Source: Clostridiales bacterium
GTDB taxonomy: Bacteria > Bacillota_A > Clostridia > Saccharofermentanales > Saccharofermentanaceae
Reading direction: 5' to 3'
DNA length: 20,355 nucleotides
Assembly (NCBI GenBank): GCA_017649745.1
Contig: JAGCGE010000005.1
Location: 1-20,355 of the forward strand
Each line of letters starts with the position of its first letter. Positions within the stretch are counted from its first letter, which is position 1. The notes under the pieces are model-generated. The model had not been told where the DNA came from, searched no databases, and worked only from the letters and a program-made list of their open reading frames with translations. This document shows positions 7,654 to 15,453 of this stretch, in pieces. The position numbers were made by a program, and so were the translations under genes.

Positions 7654-9273
7654 ATGAAAATTTTGGTAACAGAGAGCATCGCTAAGGATGCCATCCAGTA
7701 TTTGAAGGATCAGGGTTTTGAGGTTGAAGAATACCTCGGCCATAAGCAGGAAGAGATCGAGCAGTACATCAAGGGATTTGATGCTTTGATCGTTCGTTCC
7801 GCTACTAAAGTCAACGAAGCTTTGCTTGCTAACGCTGACTGCCTTAAGGTAGTAGGTCGTGCAGGTAACGGTATCGACAACATCGATGTTAAGGCTTGTA
7901 CAGCTAAGGGTGTTGTAGCAGTTAACACACCAACTGCTAATCTCATGGCAGCAGGTGAGCTCGCAGTAGCTCATGCATTCGCTATCTTCAGAAACATCTG
8001 CGCTGCTAACCACGGTGTACACACAGACGATTTCAGAAGAGGAAACTGGATCGGTAATGAGCTCGAGGGTAAGACAGCTGGTATCATCGGTCTCGGCCGT
8101 ATCGGTTCCATCGTAGCTAGAAAGCTCAAGGGTATTGGAATGACAGTTATCGCATACGATCCACATATCCCACAGGAGAAGTTCGATTCTTGCGGTGTTA
8201 GAAGATGCAAGGAACTTGATGATCTTCTTAAGGAAGCTGATCTCATCACTATCCACACACCTAAGAATAAAGAAACATACAATATCATTGCTAAGGAGCA
8301 GCTCGACAAGTGTAAGGACGGCGTTAGGATCGTTAACGCAGCTCGTGGTGGTCTCATCAACGAGGCTGACCTTGCTGAAGCTCTTAAGAGCGGTAAGGTC
8401 GCAGCAGCAGCTATCGACGTATTCGACGTAGAGCCTTCCTACAACAAGGAGCCGGGTTCACAGAACTTCAAGAACGTTCTTATCGATGCTCCTAACTGCA
8501 CAATTACACCTCACCTCGGTGCTTCTACATTCGAGGCTAACCACAACGTTGGTGCTCAGGTAACAGAGCTCGTTGCTAAGGTATTGAAGGGTGAACTCGT
8601 TGCAGCTATCAACATGCCAACATTCAGCGGTGACATGGCTACTATCAAGCCATACACAGCTCTTGCAGAAAAGCTCGGTAAGCTCTACTTCCAGGCTGAG
8701 AAGACACCTGTTAAGAAGGTTGAAGTTACATACATCGGCGAGCTCGCTTCACAGGATACAGGTCTTATCACATTGAGCCTTCTTAAGGGTATGCTCGTAG
8801 GAATGGGTAACATCCACGTTTCTTACGTAAATACAGAGGCTGCTATCAATGAGTGCGGTATCGAAGTAATTGAGAACAAAGAGTCTAAGGTTACTAAGTA
8901 CAACAACCTCATCAATGTTAAGTTCTACACAGATGACAATCGTGTTCTCGAACTCGACGGTACAGTATTCGGTAAGGATACACTCGTTCTCGTTACATTC
9001 TTCGGTTATGAGATGAATGTTGAGATCACAGATACTATCATCGCTATGCAGAATGATGATGTTCCTGGTGTTATCGGTAAGATCGCTACGATCCTTGGTA
9101 ACCACAACATCAACATCGCTAGCATGCACTGGGGTAGAAAGAACGACAGCGGAGAGAAGAAGAAGGCTCAGTCCTTCGTTGCTACAGAGCAGAAGATCCC
9201 TGCTGAGATTATCGATGAACTCTCTAAGGTTGATTGCATCAACAGAATCTCTCTCCTTGAGTTTGATGATTGA
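7654..9273 (+). CDS. serA: D-3-phosphoglycerate dehydrogenase with C-terminal ACT domain
   Basis: A 539-residue SerA, the long (type I) form. It oxidises 3-phosphoglycerate to 3-phosphohydroxypyruvate with NAD, the first step of serine synthesis. The Rossmann motif GLGRIG is at 146-151, followed by the NAD-ribose Asp169 in AYDP. The catalytic residues are Arg231 (NAARGG), Glu260 (DVFDVEP) and His287 (TPHLGAS). Residues about 315-450 are the intervening (ASB-like) domain, and about 455-539 are an ACT domain (NDDVPGVIGKIATILGNHNINIASM) expected to bind serine for feedback control. The start is ATG 7654 after ACGGAGGA. It is the second gene of the operon with the aminotransferase, which should use its product. 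The 12-bp palindrome CTTTTCGAAAAG (7629-7640) lies just before the ribosome site. A terminator follows at 9297. Identification is firm. Confidence 0.96.
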   Translation: MKILVTESIAKDAIQYLKDQGFEVEEYLGHKQEEIEQYIKGFDALIVRSATKVNEALLANADCLKVVGRAGNGIDNIDVKACTAKGVVAVNTPTANLMAAGELAVAHAFAIFRNICAANHGVHTDDFRRGNWIGNELEGKTAGIIGLGRIGSIVARKLKGIGMTVIAYDPHIPQEKFDSCGVRRCKELDDLLKEADLITIHTPKNKETYNIIAKEQLDKCKDGVRIVNAARGGLINEADLAEALKSGKVAAAAIDVFDVEPSYNKEPGSQNFKNVLIDAPNCTITPHLGASTFEANHNVGAQVTELVAKVLKGELVAAINMPTFSGDMATIKPYTALAEKLGKLYFQAEKTPVKKVEVTYIGELASQDTGLITLSLLKGMLVGMGNIHVSYVNTEAAINECGIEVIENKESKVTKYNNLINVKFYTDDNRVLELDGTVFGKDTLVLVTFFGYEMNVEITDTIIAMQNDDVPGVIGKIATILGNHNINIASMHWGRKNDSGEKKKAQSFVATEQKIPAEIIDELSKVDCINRISLLEFDD

Positions 9274-9296
9274 TCATTAATTTAATGAATAACGAG

Positions 9297-9330
9297 ATGA
9301 GGATGTCTCAATGGGACGTCCTCATTTTTT
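9297..9330 (+). terminator. Intrinsic terminator after serA
   Basis: The arm ATGAGGATGTC (9297-9307) pairs with GACGTCCTCAT (9315-9325) through eleven pairs including one G-T. Six T residues follow to 9330. Confidence 0.93.
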
Positions 9331-9400
9331 CGCGATTCTTTTCGAAAAAGTGTAATTATCGTGGGAGTAATGGGTAGTATATTGGTGAGGGAGGTAAGAA

Positions 9401-9958
9401 ATGGACGACCAGCAGATCATAAGACTATTTAATGAAAGATCCGAAGAGGCGATCGCTGCTACAAAAGAAAAGTACGGCAACATCCTCGGAAAGATCGCTA
9501 GAAATGTTCTGGGGAACAGTGATGACGCGGAAGAGTGCGTGAATGACGCGTATCTTGCACTTTGGAATTCCATTCCGCCACAGTCACCAGATCCGTTAGG
9601 CGCATATGCATGCAAGGTCGCCAAGAATATCTCACTCAAGAAATTCAGGCACAATTCCGCAGAGAAAAGAAATACGTATTACGATGCATCGTTCGATGAA
9701 CTTGCGGATTGTCTTATAAGTAATGATTCGGTCGATGACGGAGTCAATGAGAAGGAACTTAAGGAAGCGATAGACAGGTTTCTCGGAAAGATCAAGAAGG
9801 TCGACAGGATACTCTTTGTAAAGCGATACTGGTTCGCTCAGGAGATATCGCAGATAGCAGAAGAAACAGGCTATGGTGCGAATTATATCAATGTCCACCT
9901 TCACAGGACACGCGAGAAACTGAAGGCCTTTTTGATAAAGGAGAATCTATATGAATAG
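9401..9958 (+). CDS. ECF-type RNA polymerase sigma factor (sigma-70 family)
   Basis: A 185-residue sigma factor with only regions 2 and 4. Region 2 is about residues 7-80 (GNILGKIARNVLGNSDDAEECVNDAYLALWNSIPP), including the region 2.2 core-binding helix. Region 4 is about 125-180, with the HTH (FAQEISQIAEETGYGANYINVHLHRTREKL). The acidic NDSVDDGVNEKE linker joins them. It starts at ATG 9401 behind GGGAGG. Its last 8 bases overlap the next gene, whose product has the layout of a membrane-held anti-sigma factor, so the pair is probably translationally coupled and the sigma factor is held at the membrane until a signal. No promoter matching a known ECF consensus could be assigned in 9331-9400. 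The regulon and signal are unknown. Confidence 0.9.
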   Translation: MDDQQIIRLFNERSEEAIAATKEKYGNILGKIARNVLGNSDDAEECVNDAYLALWNSIPPQSPDPLGAYACKVAKNISLKKFRHNSAEKRNTYYDASFDELADCLISNDSVDDGVNEKELKEAIDRFLGKIKKVDRILFVKRYWFAQEISQIAEETGYGANYINVHLHRTREKLKAFLIKENLYE

Positions 9959-10730
9959 AAAAAAACTGGAATTGGCTGTTAACGATATTAATGACAGTTA
10001 TATCGAAGAAGCACTTACTTTTAAGAAAGCATCGATAACACCGCTTAAGAGAATTCCAAGCATCGCTGCTGTTGCGATCGCAGTTATCTTGATCGGAACT
10101 GTCGGTACGGTTGCTGTAGTGCGTGGTCGTGAAATGAGGAAAGTTACGGTTGGAACAGATACGATAAGTGTCGGAACAAAATCATCGCACCTGGATGAAA
10201 CAGTAGAAACTAATGTAGAAATTAATTTTGACCAGCCTGATGAAATAATAGCAGGTGATGAGAAAGTCAACTGGGTAACAAAGAAAATAACAACGAGAGA
10301 TGATTATACAGAAGAGGTCTTTTGTTATGACGATATTTCGAAAGCTTTAACAGATTATAAAGCTCCGTTTTACTTGGATTACGTTTTGGGAGAGTTGGTA
10401 ACGGCCGAGGTTACGAAGTATTTTGACGATGAATGGAAATTTATGAATAAAAATCTCACGATCCAATTCTTTTATGATGGTGGAACTGTATATATACAAG
10501 ATACTAATCAGGAAATAAATTATTTGGAAATAGGACTTATTGGAGAGACAACTAATGCAAGGGAATATACAAATGCCAACGGACTTACATTCACGATCGT
10601 TGATGATTCAGGAACTGAATCGATGAGTTATGTATTGATCTCTTCTGATAACCACAGCGGATTTATATTGTTCATTGACATGGATGACGCTCATATTCAT
10701 GAGGTCCTGGATCTTATTTCGCTGGAATAA
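9951..10730 (+). CDS. Membrane-anchored anti-sigma-like protein with DUF4367-like extracellular domain
   Basis: A 259-residue protein. The N-terminal 34 residues (NDINDSYIEEALTFKK) resemble the short cytoplasmic segment of clostridial ECF partner proteins. One TM lies at about 37-57 (IPSIAAVAIAVILIGTVGTVAVV). Residues 60-130 are Thr/Asp/Glu-rich. The external domain from about 135 (PFYLDYVLGELVTAEV, then LTIQFFYDGG, then GLTFTIVDDSG and SYVLISSDNHSGFILFI) follows the DUF4367 pattern. ATG 9951 lies inside the end of the sigma gene (ATGAATAG), a classic coupling arrangement. The likely role is to bind and restrain the sigma factor and sense an envelope signal; there is no zinc-binding anti-sigma motif. 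Role inferred from gene order and topology. Confidence 0.8.
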   Translation: MNRKKLELAVNDINDSYIEEALTFKKASITPLKRIPSIAAVAIAVILIGTVGTVAVVRGREMRKVTVGTDTISVGTKSSHLDETVETNVEINFDQPDEIIAGDEKVNWVTKKITTRDDYTEEVFCYDDISKALTDYKAPFYLDYVLGELVTAEVTKYFDDEWKFMNKNLTIQFFYDGGTVYIQDTNQEINYLEIGLIGETTNAREYTNANGLTFTIVDDSGTESMSYVLISSDNHSGFILFIDMDDAHIHEVLDLISLE

Positions 10731-10746
10731 AACTGATTCGACAAAA

Positions 10747-10788
10747 GTGCCGCTTTTCGAAAATTGCTCGAAAAGCGGTGCTTTTTTT
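10747..10788 (+). terminator. Intrinsic terminator after the sigma/anti-sigma operon
   Basis: CCGCTTTTCGA (10750-10760) pairs perfectly with TCGAAAAGCGG (10768-10778), extended by wobble pairs to 10747. Seven T residues follow at 10782-10788. Confidence 0.94.
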
Positions 10789-10838
10789 ATTCATTTTTTG
10801 ACAATTGTTGATAATGCTTGAAAAAACTTGATAAAAAC

Positions 10839-10867
10839 TTGCATTAATCCGAGTGTTCATATAGAAT
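10839..10867 (+). promoter_or_regulatory. Promoter of the GH32 gene
   Basis: TTGCAT (10839-10844), a 17-bp spacer and TAGAAT (10862-10867) form a good vegetative promoter. The predicted start point is near 10874, about 90 nt before the coding start, leaving a leader that contains the hairpin at 10914. Upstream A/T-rich sequence repeats CTTGA/ACTTG (10817-10842). Confidence 0.68.
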
Positions 10868-10913
10868 ACACCTAGTTAAAAATTGTGTCTGTTTGGGCAT
10901 GGGTATGAAGTCA

Positions 10914-10946
10914 GAGGTATTGCAGGGGTGTGATACCTCGTTTTTT
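10914..10946 (+). terminator. Terminator-like hairpin in the GH32 leader (possible attenuator)
   Basis: GAGGTAT (10914-10920) pairs with ATACCTC (10933-10939), followed by G and TTTTTT (10941-10946), just before the ribosome site CGGAGA (10953-10958). It lies between promoter and gene, so it would stop transcription unless prevented. A second GGTAT at 10902-10906 could pair with the same 3' arm. I could not match a BglG/SacT-type antiterminator site with confidence. Confidence 0.6.
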
Positions 10947-10964
10947 AATTATCGGAGAAAACAC

Positions 10965-12047
10965 ATGAGATTTCATTTCACGAACAAAAAAGGTTGGATG
11001 AACGATCCTAATGGTCTTATCTTCTTTAATGGAAAATATCATGCGTTTTTCCAGCACTATCCGCATGCTCCACATTGGGGACAGATGCACTGGGGTCATG
11101 CAATAAGCGATGATCTTATCAATTGGGAAGAAAAGGATATCGCATTGTATCCTGATAAACCGTATGAAGATGACGGCGGTTGTTTTTCAGGCTCTGCGAT
11201 CGTAAAGGACGGTGTCTTATATCTGTTCTATACATCAGTATCCCATGAACTTGGCCAGACCGTATCGATCGCTACGTCAGTCGATGGTGAGGTTTTCGAG
11301 AAGTATGAAGGAAATCCAATTATAAAGTCGCCGTTAAGATCATCTAAGGACTTTAGAGATCCGAAGGTGTTTAAGTTTAACGGAGCATATAAGCTTGTTA
11401 TAGGAGCAGGGGAGCAGAATATCGGTAAGCTCTTATTGTTCTCTTCTGAAGATCTGATCAACTGGAGTTATGATGGTGAACTCTTATCTGATCTCATGTT
11501 CGGACCATGCATCGAATGTCCGGATCTTTTTAAACTGGAAGACAGATTCGTATTGATGTTCTCTTCGATCAAAGCACTTCCTCACAGAGTCAATTTCTCC
11601 GTAGGAAGATTCGATGGCGAGAAGTTTTATCCTGATAACGAGGAGGAGCCGTTCTTCGCATTAGAGTCAGGTCCTGATTTCTATGCTCCGCAGACTTTCG
11701 CTGCTCCTGACGGTAAGCGAATAATAATAGGATGGATGTATAACTGGTCAAGAACTATTCCTGTCGGAAGGACACAGGTCGGTGCGTTTACGATCCCAAG
11801 AGAACTCACATTCAATAAAGATAACAGGCTTGTCATGAGACCAATAAAACAGGTAATGCCTTACATAAAAAAAGAAAGTCCGTTCGTATCTTACAACGAC
11901 GGACTTCTAAGGATTCAATTTGACGGAAGGACAATACTCAGAAAGCAATTGTCCGGAGAACCCGAAACCGAGATACTCGAAGATTCGGGTGTGGTGGAAG
12001 TGTTCCTCAATGGAGGAACAGATGTGATCACCACATATATCTGTTGA
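10965..12047 (+). CDS. Glycoside hydrolase family 32 beta-fructosidase, compact form
   Basis: A 360-residue GH32 enzyme, expected to hydrolyse terminal fructose from sucrose, sucrose-6-phosphate or fructo-oligosaccharides. The five-blade propeller motifs are clear: WMNDPNG with nucleophile Asp14, FRDP with transition-state-stabilising Asp132, and ECP with acid/base Glu184. GWMYNW at 256-261 is also typical. There is no signal peptide, so it acts inside the cell. Most family members are about 450-500 residues with a full C-terminal beta-sandwich; here only about 60 residues follow the propeller, ending with SGVVEVFLNGG, which matches the sandwich's last strands. The middle of that domain is missing although the frame is intact. 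Start: ATG 10965 after CGGAGA; the upstream in-frame ATG at 10893 precedes the leader hairpin and is unlikely. No PTS or sugar-transport gene lies next to it. Confidence 0.9.
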   Translation: MRFHFTNKKGWMNDPNGLIFFNGKYHAFFQHYPHAPHWGQMHWGHAISDDLINWEEKDIALYPDKPYEDDGGCFSGSAIVKDGVLYLFYTSVSHELGQTVSIATSVDGEVFEKYEGNPIIKSPLRSSKDFRDPKVFKFNGAYKLVIGAGEQNIGKLLLFSSEDLINWSYDGELLSDLMFGPCIECPDLFKLEDRFVLMFSSIKALPHRVNFSVGRFDGEKFYPDNEEEPFFALESGPDFYAPQTFAAPDGKRIIIGWMYNWSRTIPVGRTQVGAFTIPRELTFNKDNRLVMRPIKQVMPYIKKESPFVSYNDGLLRIQFDGRTILRKQLSGEPETEILEDSGVVEVFLNGGTDVITTYIC

Positions 12048-12050
12048 TTA

Positions 12051-12554
12051 TTATTTTCTTTCGGTAAAGAGAGACTTGTCAGCTTTTCCTGTAGCGATCG
12101 TATTATCTACCCAAAGCTTAAGGGAAGCGATAGCGGAAGACATCTGTTCAAGAGTCTTCTGGATCTCCATGAACTCACGTGATTCTTCTCTTGTGATCTC
12201 GCCGTCAACAGCGATCTCAATAAGACGTTCCTTATCCTTATACAATCTGTTAAGAGTGGATACCATCTCGAGAGTGATCTGGGAAAGTTCCTTAACTTCG
12301 ATCTCAGGAACTGACTTGATTCCGATAGGGCATTCATGAGAACAGAAGTAATTGCAAAGAGAAGGATTCTTATAACACTCAGCCATAGCTACTATCTCAT
12401 CAGGATGAGGATAAGACTTCTCGCTCTCGATCTTTTCGATTCTGTCAGCAGAGATGAATTTAAGCTCCATAGATGCCTTTTCTCTTGTGAGATTGACATT
12501 CTCGCGGCTTAACTGATAAACGTTCTTGTTTTCTTTGATTGATTTTCTTCCCAT
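12051..12554 (-). CDS. XRE-like helix-turn-helix protein with a four-cysteine cluster
   Basis: A 167-residue protein with an N-terminal HTH of the XRE/Cro type (residues 15-60: LSRENVNLTREKASMELKFISADRIEKIESEKSYPHPDEIVAMAE). Directly after it comes CYKNPSLCNYFCSHECPIG, with Cys60, Cys67, Cys71 and Cys75. Residues 85-167 are predicted helical, partly coiled coil. The Cys spacing (C-x6-C-x3-C-x3-C) could hold a metal or Fe-S cluster and make the regulator redox- or metal-responsive; that is inference. I recall similar HTH-CxxxCSHECPIG proteins as common but uncharacterised in gut Clostridia. The start follows GGAGAAC on the minus strand. Its stop lies 3 bp from the stop of the convergent GH32 gene. 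A minus-strand promoter is at 12643-12670. Confidence 0.8.
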   Translation of the reverse strand: MGRKSIKENKNVYQLSRENVNLTREKASMELKFISADRIEKIESEKSYPHPDEIVAMAECYKNPSLCNYFCSHECPIGIKSVPEIEVKELSQITLEMVSTLNRLYKDKERLIEIAVDGEITREESREFMEIQKTLEQMSSAIASLKLWVDNTIATGKADKSLFTERK

Positions 12555-12642
12555 CTTGTTCTCCGTTCCGTTGTAAGTCGATTTGATGGCGAAATAGAAC
12601 TGTCTAATTCGAAAATGATTCCATTTACACCCACTATCACTA

Positions 12643-12670
12643 ATTATAAACTAATAAACGAAAATCACAA
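12643..12670 (-). promoter_or_regulatory. Promoter of the XRE-like regulator gene
   Basis: On the minus strand TTGTGA (12670-12665), a 16-bp spacer and TATAAT (12648-12643) form a good promoter. The leader to ATG 12554 is about 80 nt. Confidence 0.7.
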
Positions 12671-12698
12671 GAAAAACATGACATAGAAGTAATTTGTA

Positions 12699-12730
12699 AA
12701 GAACTGTCTCGTCCTTACGGGGCAGTTCTT
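12699..12730. repeat. Orphan 13-bp hairpin in the divergent intergenic region
   Basis: AAGAACTGTCTCG (12699-12711) pairs with CGGGGCAGTTCTT (12718-12730) across a TCCTTA loop, using two G-T pairs. No long T run follows on either strand, and no transcript from a neighbouring gene would need terminating here. The 10-mer AGAACTGTCT in its 5' arm also occurs at 12596-12605. It may be a 5' leader structure of the CPBP gene or the end of a small RNA. Confidence 0.6.
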
Positions 12731-12785
12731 GATTTAAGCCATTCTTGTGTTAGCATATTCACAGAATGAGAAAGAGGTATTTTAG

Positions 12786-13745
12786 ATGGTTTCTTTTGAA
12801 GACAATCTGATGTTCAAGGAAGCTTCTTCGGCTAAACATAAGTTTAAGCCGATAATTGTTCTTCTCATCTTTGCACTTGTTTTCGAAGTTTCATCGATCA
12901 TTACAAATATTATCTGTTTCCCGTCTATGCTTGTTTGGGGCGCGAATGAGCTTCAGGAGCAGATGAAATCTTTCGATACTGATCCTAATGATTTTTTTGG
13001 TCTCTATTCTCAGATAATGAGCAGCATGCCGTATTATGTTACATTGTTCATGTTGCTTGGAACTATTGGTCAGATAATAGCTCCTATCATATATGTAACT
13101 AAGATCGAGAAAAGGTCTCTCGGATCAATGGGATTTTTCAAAAAGAATTTCTTTGGCAGATATGGATTCGGATATGCTTTTGGAGCATTGGTGATCCTTG
13201 CGATAGGACTCATTTCATTTGCTATTGGTATTACAGATATAAGTGTATCGGATACCATTAATCCCGTGATATTTCTGTTCTTCTTAGGATACCTGATACA
13301 GGGAACCGCAGAAGAAGTTATGTGTCGAGGTTTTCTTATGATCTCGCTTCGTAATTCTATGAAGAATAAGCACAGAACTTTGTGGTCTTTGATCATATCT
13401 GCGTTGGTCTTCGCACTTCTTCATAGTCTGAATCCTGGCATTACTGTGACCGCAATGTTAAATCTTTTTGTTTCTGGTCTGTTTCTTGGACTATTAGTAC
13501 TAAGATATGATAATATATGGACTGCGTGTGCAGCACATTCAGCATGGAATTTCTTCCAAGGTCATGTGCTGGGATCGCAGGTCAGCGGATTAGGTCAGAC
13601 ATTTTCTTTCTTTACCAGTGAGCCTAAGGGGGCTGAACTCCTGACAGGCGGTTCATTTGGTTTTGAGGGAGGATTGATCCTAACTGGTGTTGTTTTATTA
13701 GCTTGCATTCTCCTCGTGTTTATACCGAGAAGAAGAAAAGCTTAA
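12786..13745 (+). CDS. CPBP (CAAX protease/bacteriocin-processing) family intramembrane glutamic endopeptidase
   Basis: A 319-residue integral membrane protein with about seven to eight hydrophobic segments. The three conserved motifs of the CPBP/Abi family are present: EEVMCR (Glu176, Glu177, Arg181), FALLH (His213) and HSAWN (His251, Asn255). These residues form the active site in the family; most bacterial members have no known substrate, and some process bacteriocins or give self-immunity. It starts at ATG 12786 behind AGAGGT. It is the first of three closely spaced genes (19 and 24 bp gaps), with a zinc-ribbon membrane protein and a J-like membrane protein downstream, so a joint envelope function is likely. 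I see no bacteriocin gene nearby. Confidence 0.9.
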   Translation: MVSFEDNLMFKEASSAKHKFKPIIVLLIFALVFEVSSIITNIICFPSMLVWGANELQEQMKSFDTDPNDFFGLYSQIMSSMPYYVTLFMLLGTIGQIIAPIIYVTKIEKRSLGSMGFFKKNFFGRYGFGYAFGALVILAIGLISFAIGITDISVSDTINPVIFLFFLGYLIQGTAEEVMCRGFLMISLRNSMKNKHRTLWSLIISALVFALLHSLNPGITVTAMLNLFVSGLFLGLLVLRYDNIWTACAAHSAWNFFQGHVLGSQVSGLGQTFSFFTSEPKGAELLTGGSFGFEGGLILTGVVLLACILLVFIPRRRKA

Positions 13746-13764
13746 AAATATGGAGGGATTAAAC

Positions 13765-14442
13765 ATGTTTTGTGAAAATTGTGGAAAGCTTCTCGCAGAT
13801 GGAACTAAGTTTTGCGAGAATTGCGGTACTCCGGTAGTTGCTAGTGAACCGGAAGTTAAGGATGCTGCCGAGCAGGTAACACCTTCGGTATTGGCTATGT
13901 CAGCTGAGCCTGTTTCATCTGATCTTGATGAGGTCAAGGCTAAGGCTCAGGAGACTCAGGCTAAGCAGGATGCACAGCCGGCTCAACCAGTTATTGTTCA
14001 GCCTGTACAGCCACAGCCAATTCAGCAGCCGATACAGCAGCCAACATACCAGCAGCCGGTACAGCCACAGGTAGGTTATCAGCAGCCAATGCAGCCAACA
14101 TACCAGCAGCCTTCTTATCAGCAGACATCATATCAGTCACAGCCTGCTTATCAGACATCTGCTACTGCTATGGCTTCGAATGATGGTAAGGGCGGTGCGA
14201 TCGCGGCTACAGTATTAGGTGGTGTAAGTATCTTCTTTGATCTTATTTTCTACACAGCTCCGCTTGGTATGATCCTTGGTATCATTGGTCTTATTCTTTC
14301 TCTTATGTCAAGAAAGAAGGGATACAAGCACGGTTGTAGTACACCAGGTTTGATCTTAAGTATTGTAGGTCTTGCTATTGGTGCTCTCTTGTCACTTATT
14401 TTCTTTATCGTAATTATTGCTGCAATTGCTGATTCACTTTGA
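13765..14442 (+). CDS. Zinc-ribbon protein with Gln/Pro-rich linker and DUF4190-like double TM domain
   Basis: A 225-residue protein. It opens with a four-cysteine zinc ribbon, MFCENCGKLLADGTKFCENCG (Cys3, Cys6, Cys17, Cys20). Residues about 30-130 are disordered: acidic first, then rich in Gln, Pro and Tyr (QQPTYQQPVQPQ). The C terminus has two hydrophobic hairpins (about 142-177 and 190-224) with a KKGYKHGCSTPG loop, the layout of DUF4190-type domains. Start: ATG 13765, with GGAGGG at 13752-13757; the ATG at 13750 overlaps that ribosome site and is rejected. It is the middle gene of the three-gene membrane module. Zinc-ribbon membrane proteins of this kind are common in Clostridia with no assigned role, so function is unknown. 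Confidence 0.85.
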   Translation: MFCENCGKLLADGTKFCENCGTPVVASEPEVKDAAEQVTPSVLAMSAEPVSSDLDEVKAKAQETQAKQDAQPAQPVIVQPVQPQPIQQPIQQPTYQQPVQPQVGYQQPMQPTYQQPSYQQTSYQSQPAYQTSATAMASNDGKGGAIAATVLGGVSIFFDLIFYTAPLGMILGIIGLILSLMSRKKGYKHGCSTPGLILSIVGLAIGALLSLIFFIVIIAAIADSL

Positions 14443-14466
14443 TCTTGATTTGAAAGGATATTTATC

Positions 14467-15453
14467 GTGAGCGATATTAAAGATCCGACAAAAGAAGTAT
14501 CTAAAGAACTTATAGGCATGAGTAAGGAGGAAGCTCTAAAGTATATAGAGCTTCCTTTTGATGCTAATGATTATGAGATCGATGATAAATTCTGGCAGCT
14601 TTCGAAGCGACTCAGAACGATAAAGGATGAGCCTGAAAGAAAGCAGAAGATGGTAGATCTTTCGTACGTTTACGATGTTGCTACTGGAAAAGAAGAGGCA
14701 AGACTCAAGGCACTACAGGAACATGATGCAGCTCCTAAGTTTTTGGGAAAGACCAAAGCTGAATGGAAGAACTATGTTTTCTATTCCTGGTATAAGTATC
14801 TTATCGGTGTTGTCATAATCGTTGTAGCAGTTATCCTTGTTAAACAGATATTCTTTACGCCTGACGAAGATGTTGCAGTTCTTTCTGTCGGTCACTTTAA
14901 TGTTGATGTCGAGGTCATGGAAGCTAAGCTTCTTGAAGCAGGATTTGAGCATCCATATGTTACCTGCGTAGATCTTGCAGTCTCTAATGACCAGAATCAG
15001 ACAACTACATCATATGCTGAATCTTCCGCGACGGTATTGTTCCTTTCTGAACCTGAACTCGTTGTGATGGATGAGGCAACAGTATTCTATTTCTATGGAA
15101 ATCTTGGCGATATGTCCGCTTATTATGAAGACCTTAAACTAGAACTTTCTGATGAGGTATTAAATAAGATAACACCGATCTATTTCAGTGAGTATGAGGC
15201 AGTGAAGTTGTCTATCGATTATCAGGAGAAACTTGGTTCTACGGAGATAGATTATTCTGATCTTGAAACTGCTGACAGGTCTAAGGTCCTTATAGGTCTT
15301 GAGATCAAGGATAAAGAGCTCATCAATAAGCTCGGATATACAAATCTATGGCCTGAATCTGAGGATACTCTTGTTTTCTGCTTTGGTAACAAGGGCGATA
15401 ATATGGACCCTTCGAAAAGTTTTCTCACTTCTATATTGAAAGAAGTTTCTTAA
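14467..15453 (+). CDS. Single-pass membrane protein with degenerate J-domain-like N terminus, unknown function
   Basis: A 328-residue protein starting at GTG 14467 behind AAAGGA. Residues about 22-80 (EEALKYIELPFDANDYEIDDKFW onward to VDLSYVYDVATGKEEA) resemble a J domain: an opening helix, a K/R-rich second helix and a closing YxVATGKEEA turn. The HPD motif needed to stimulate DnaK is absent. One TM lies at about 108-130 (WYKYLIGVVIIVVAVILVKQIFF). Residues 131-328 are external, mixed alpha/beta, and match no family I recognise. It is the last gene of the membrane module and overlaps the convergent rsuA-like gene by 23 bp. The J-like call is tentative; the membrane topology is clear. Confidence 0.75.
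   Translation: MSDIKDPTKEVSKELIGMSKEEALKYIELPFDANDYEIDDKFWQLSKRLRTIKDEPERKQKMVDLSYVYDVATGKEEARLKALQEHDAAPKFLGKTKAEWKNYVFYSWYKYLIGVVIIVVAVILVKQIFFTPDEDVAVLSVGHFNVDVEVMEAKLLEAGFEHPYVTCVDLAVSNDQNQTTTSYAESSATVLFLSEPELVVMDEATVFYFYGNLGDMSAYYEDLKLELSDEVLNKITPIYFSEYEAVKLSIDYQEKLGSTEIDYSDLETADRSKVLIGLEIKDKELINKLGYTNLWPESEDTLVFCFGNKGDNMDPSKSFLTSILKEVS

Noticed and set aside
7408..8256. 282-codon open frame on the minus strand across the serine operon
   Set aside because: It covers the end of the aminotransferase and start of serA, both with clear motifs; its translation is Ser/Cys-rich and family-less.
10893..10964. Upstream in-frame ATG for the GH32 gene
   Set aside because: It would code through the leader hairpin and T run; the family start motif begins right after ATG 10965, which has a ribosome site.
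12786..13745. Bacteriocin processing or immunity locus around the CPBP protein
   Set aside because: No small leader-peptide gene, ABC transporter or double-Gly motif is visible nearby.
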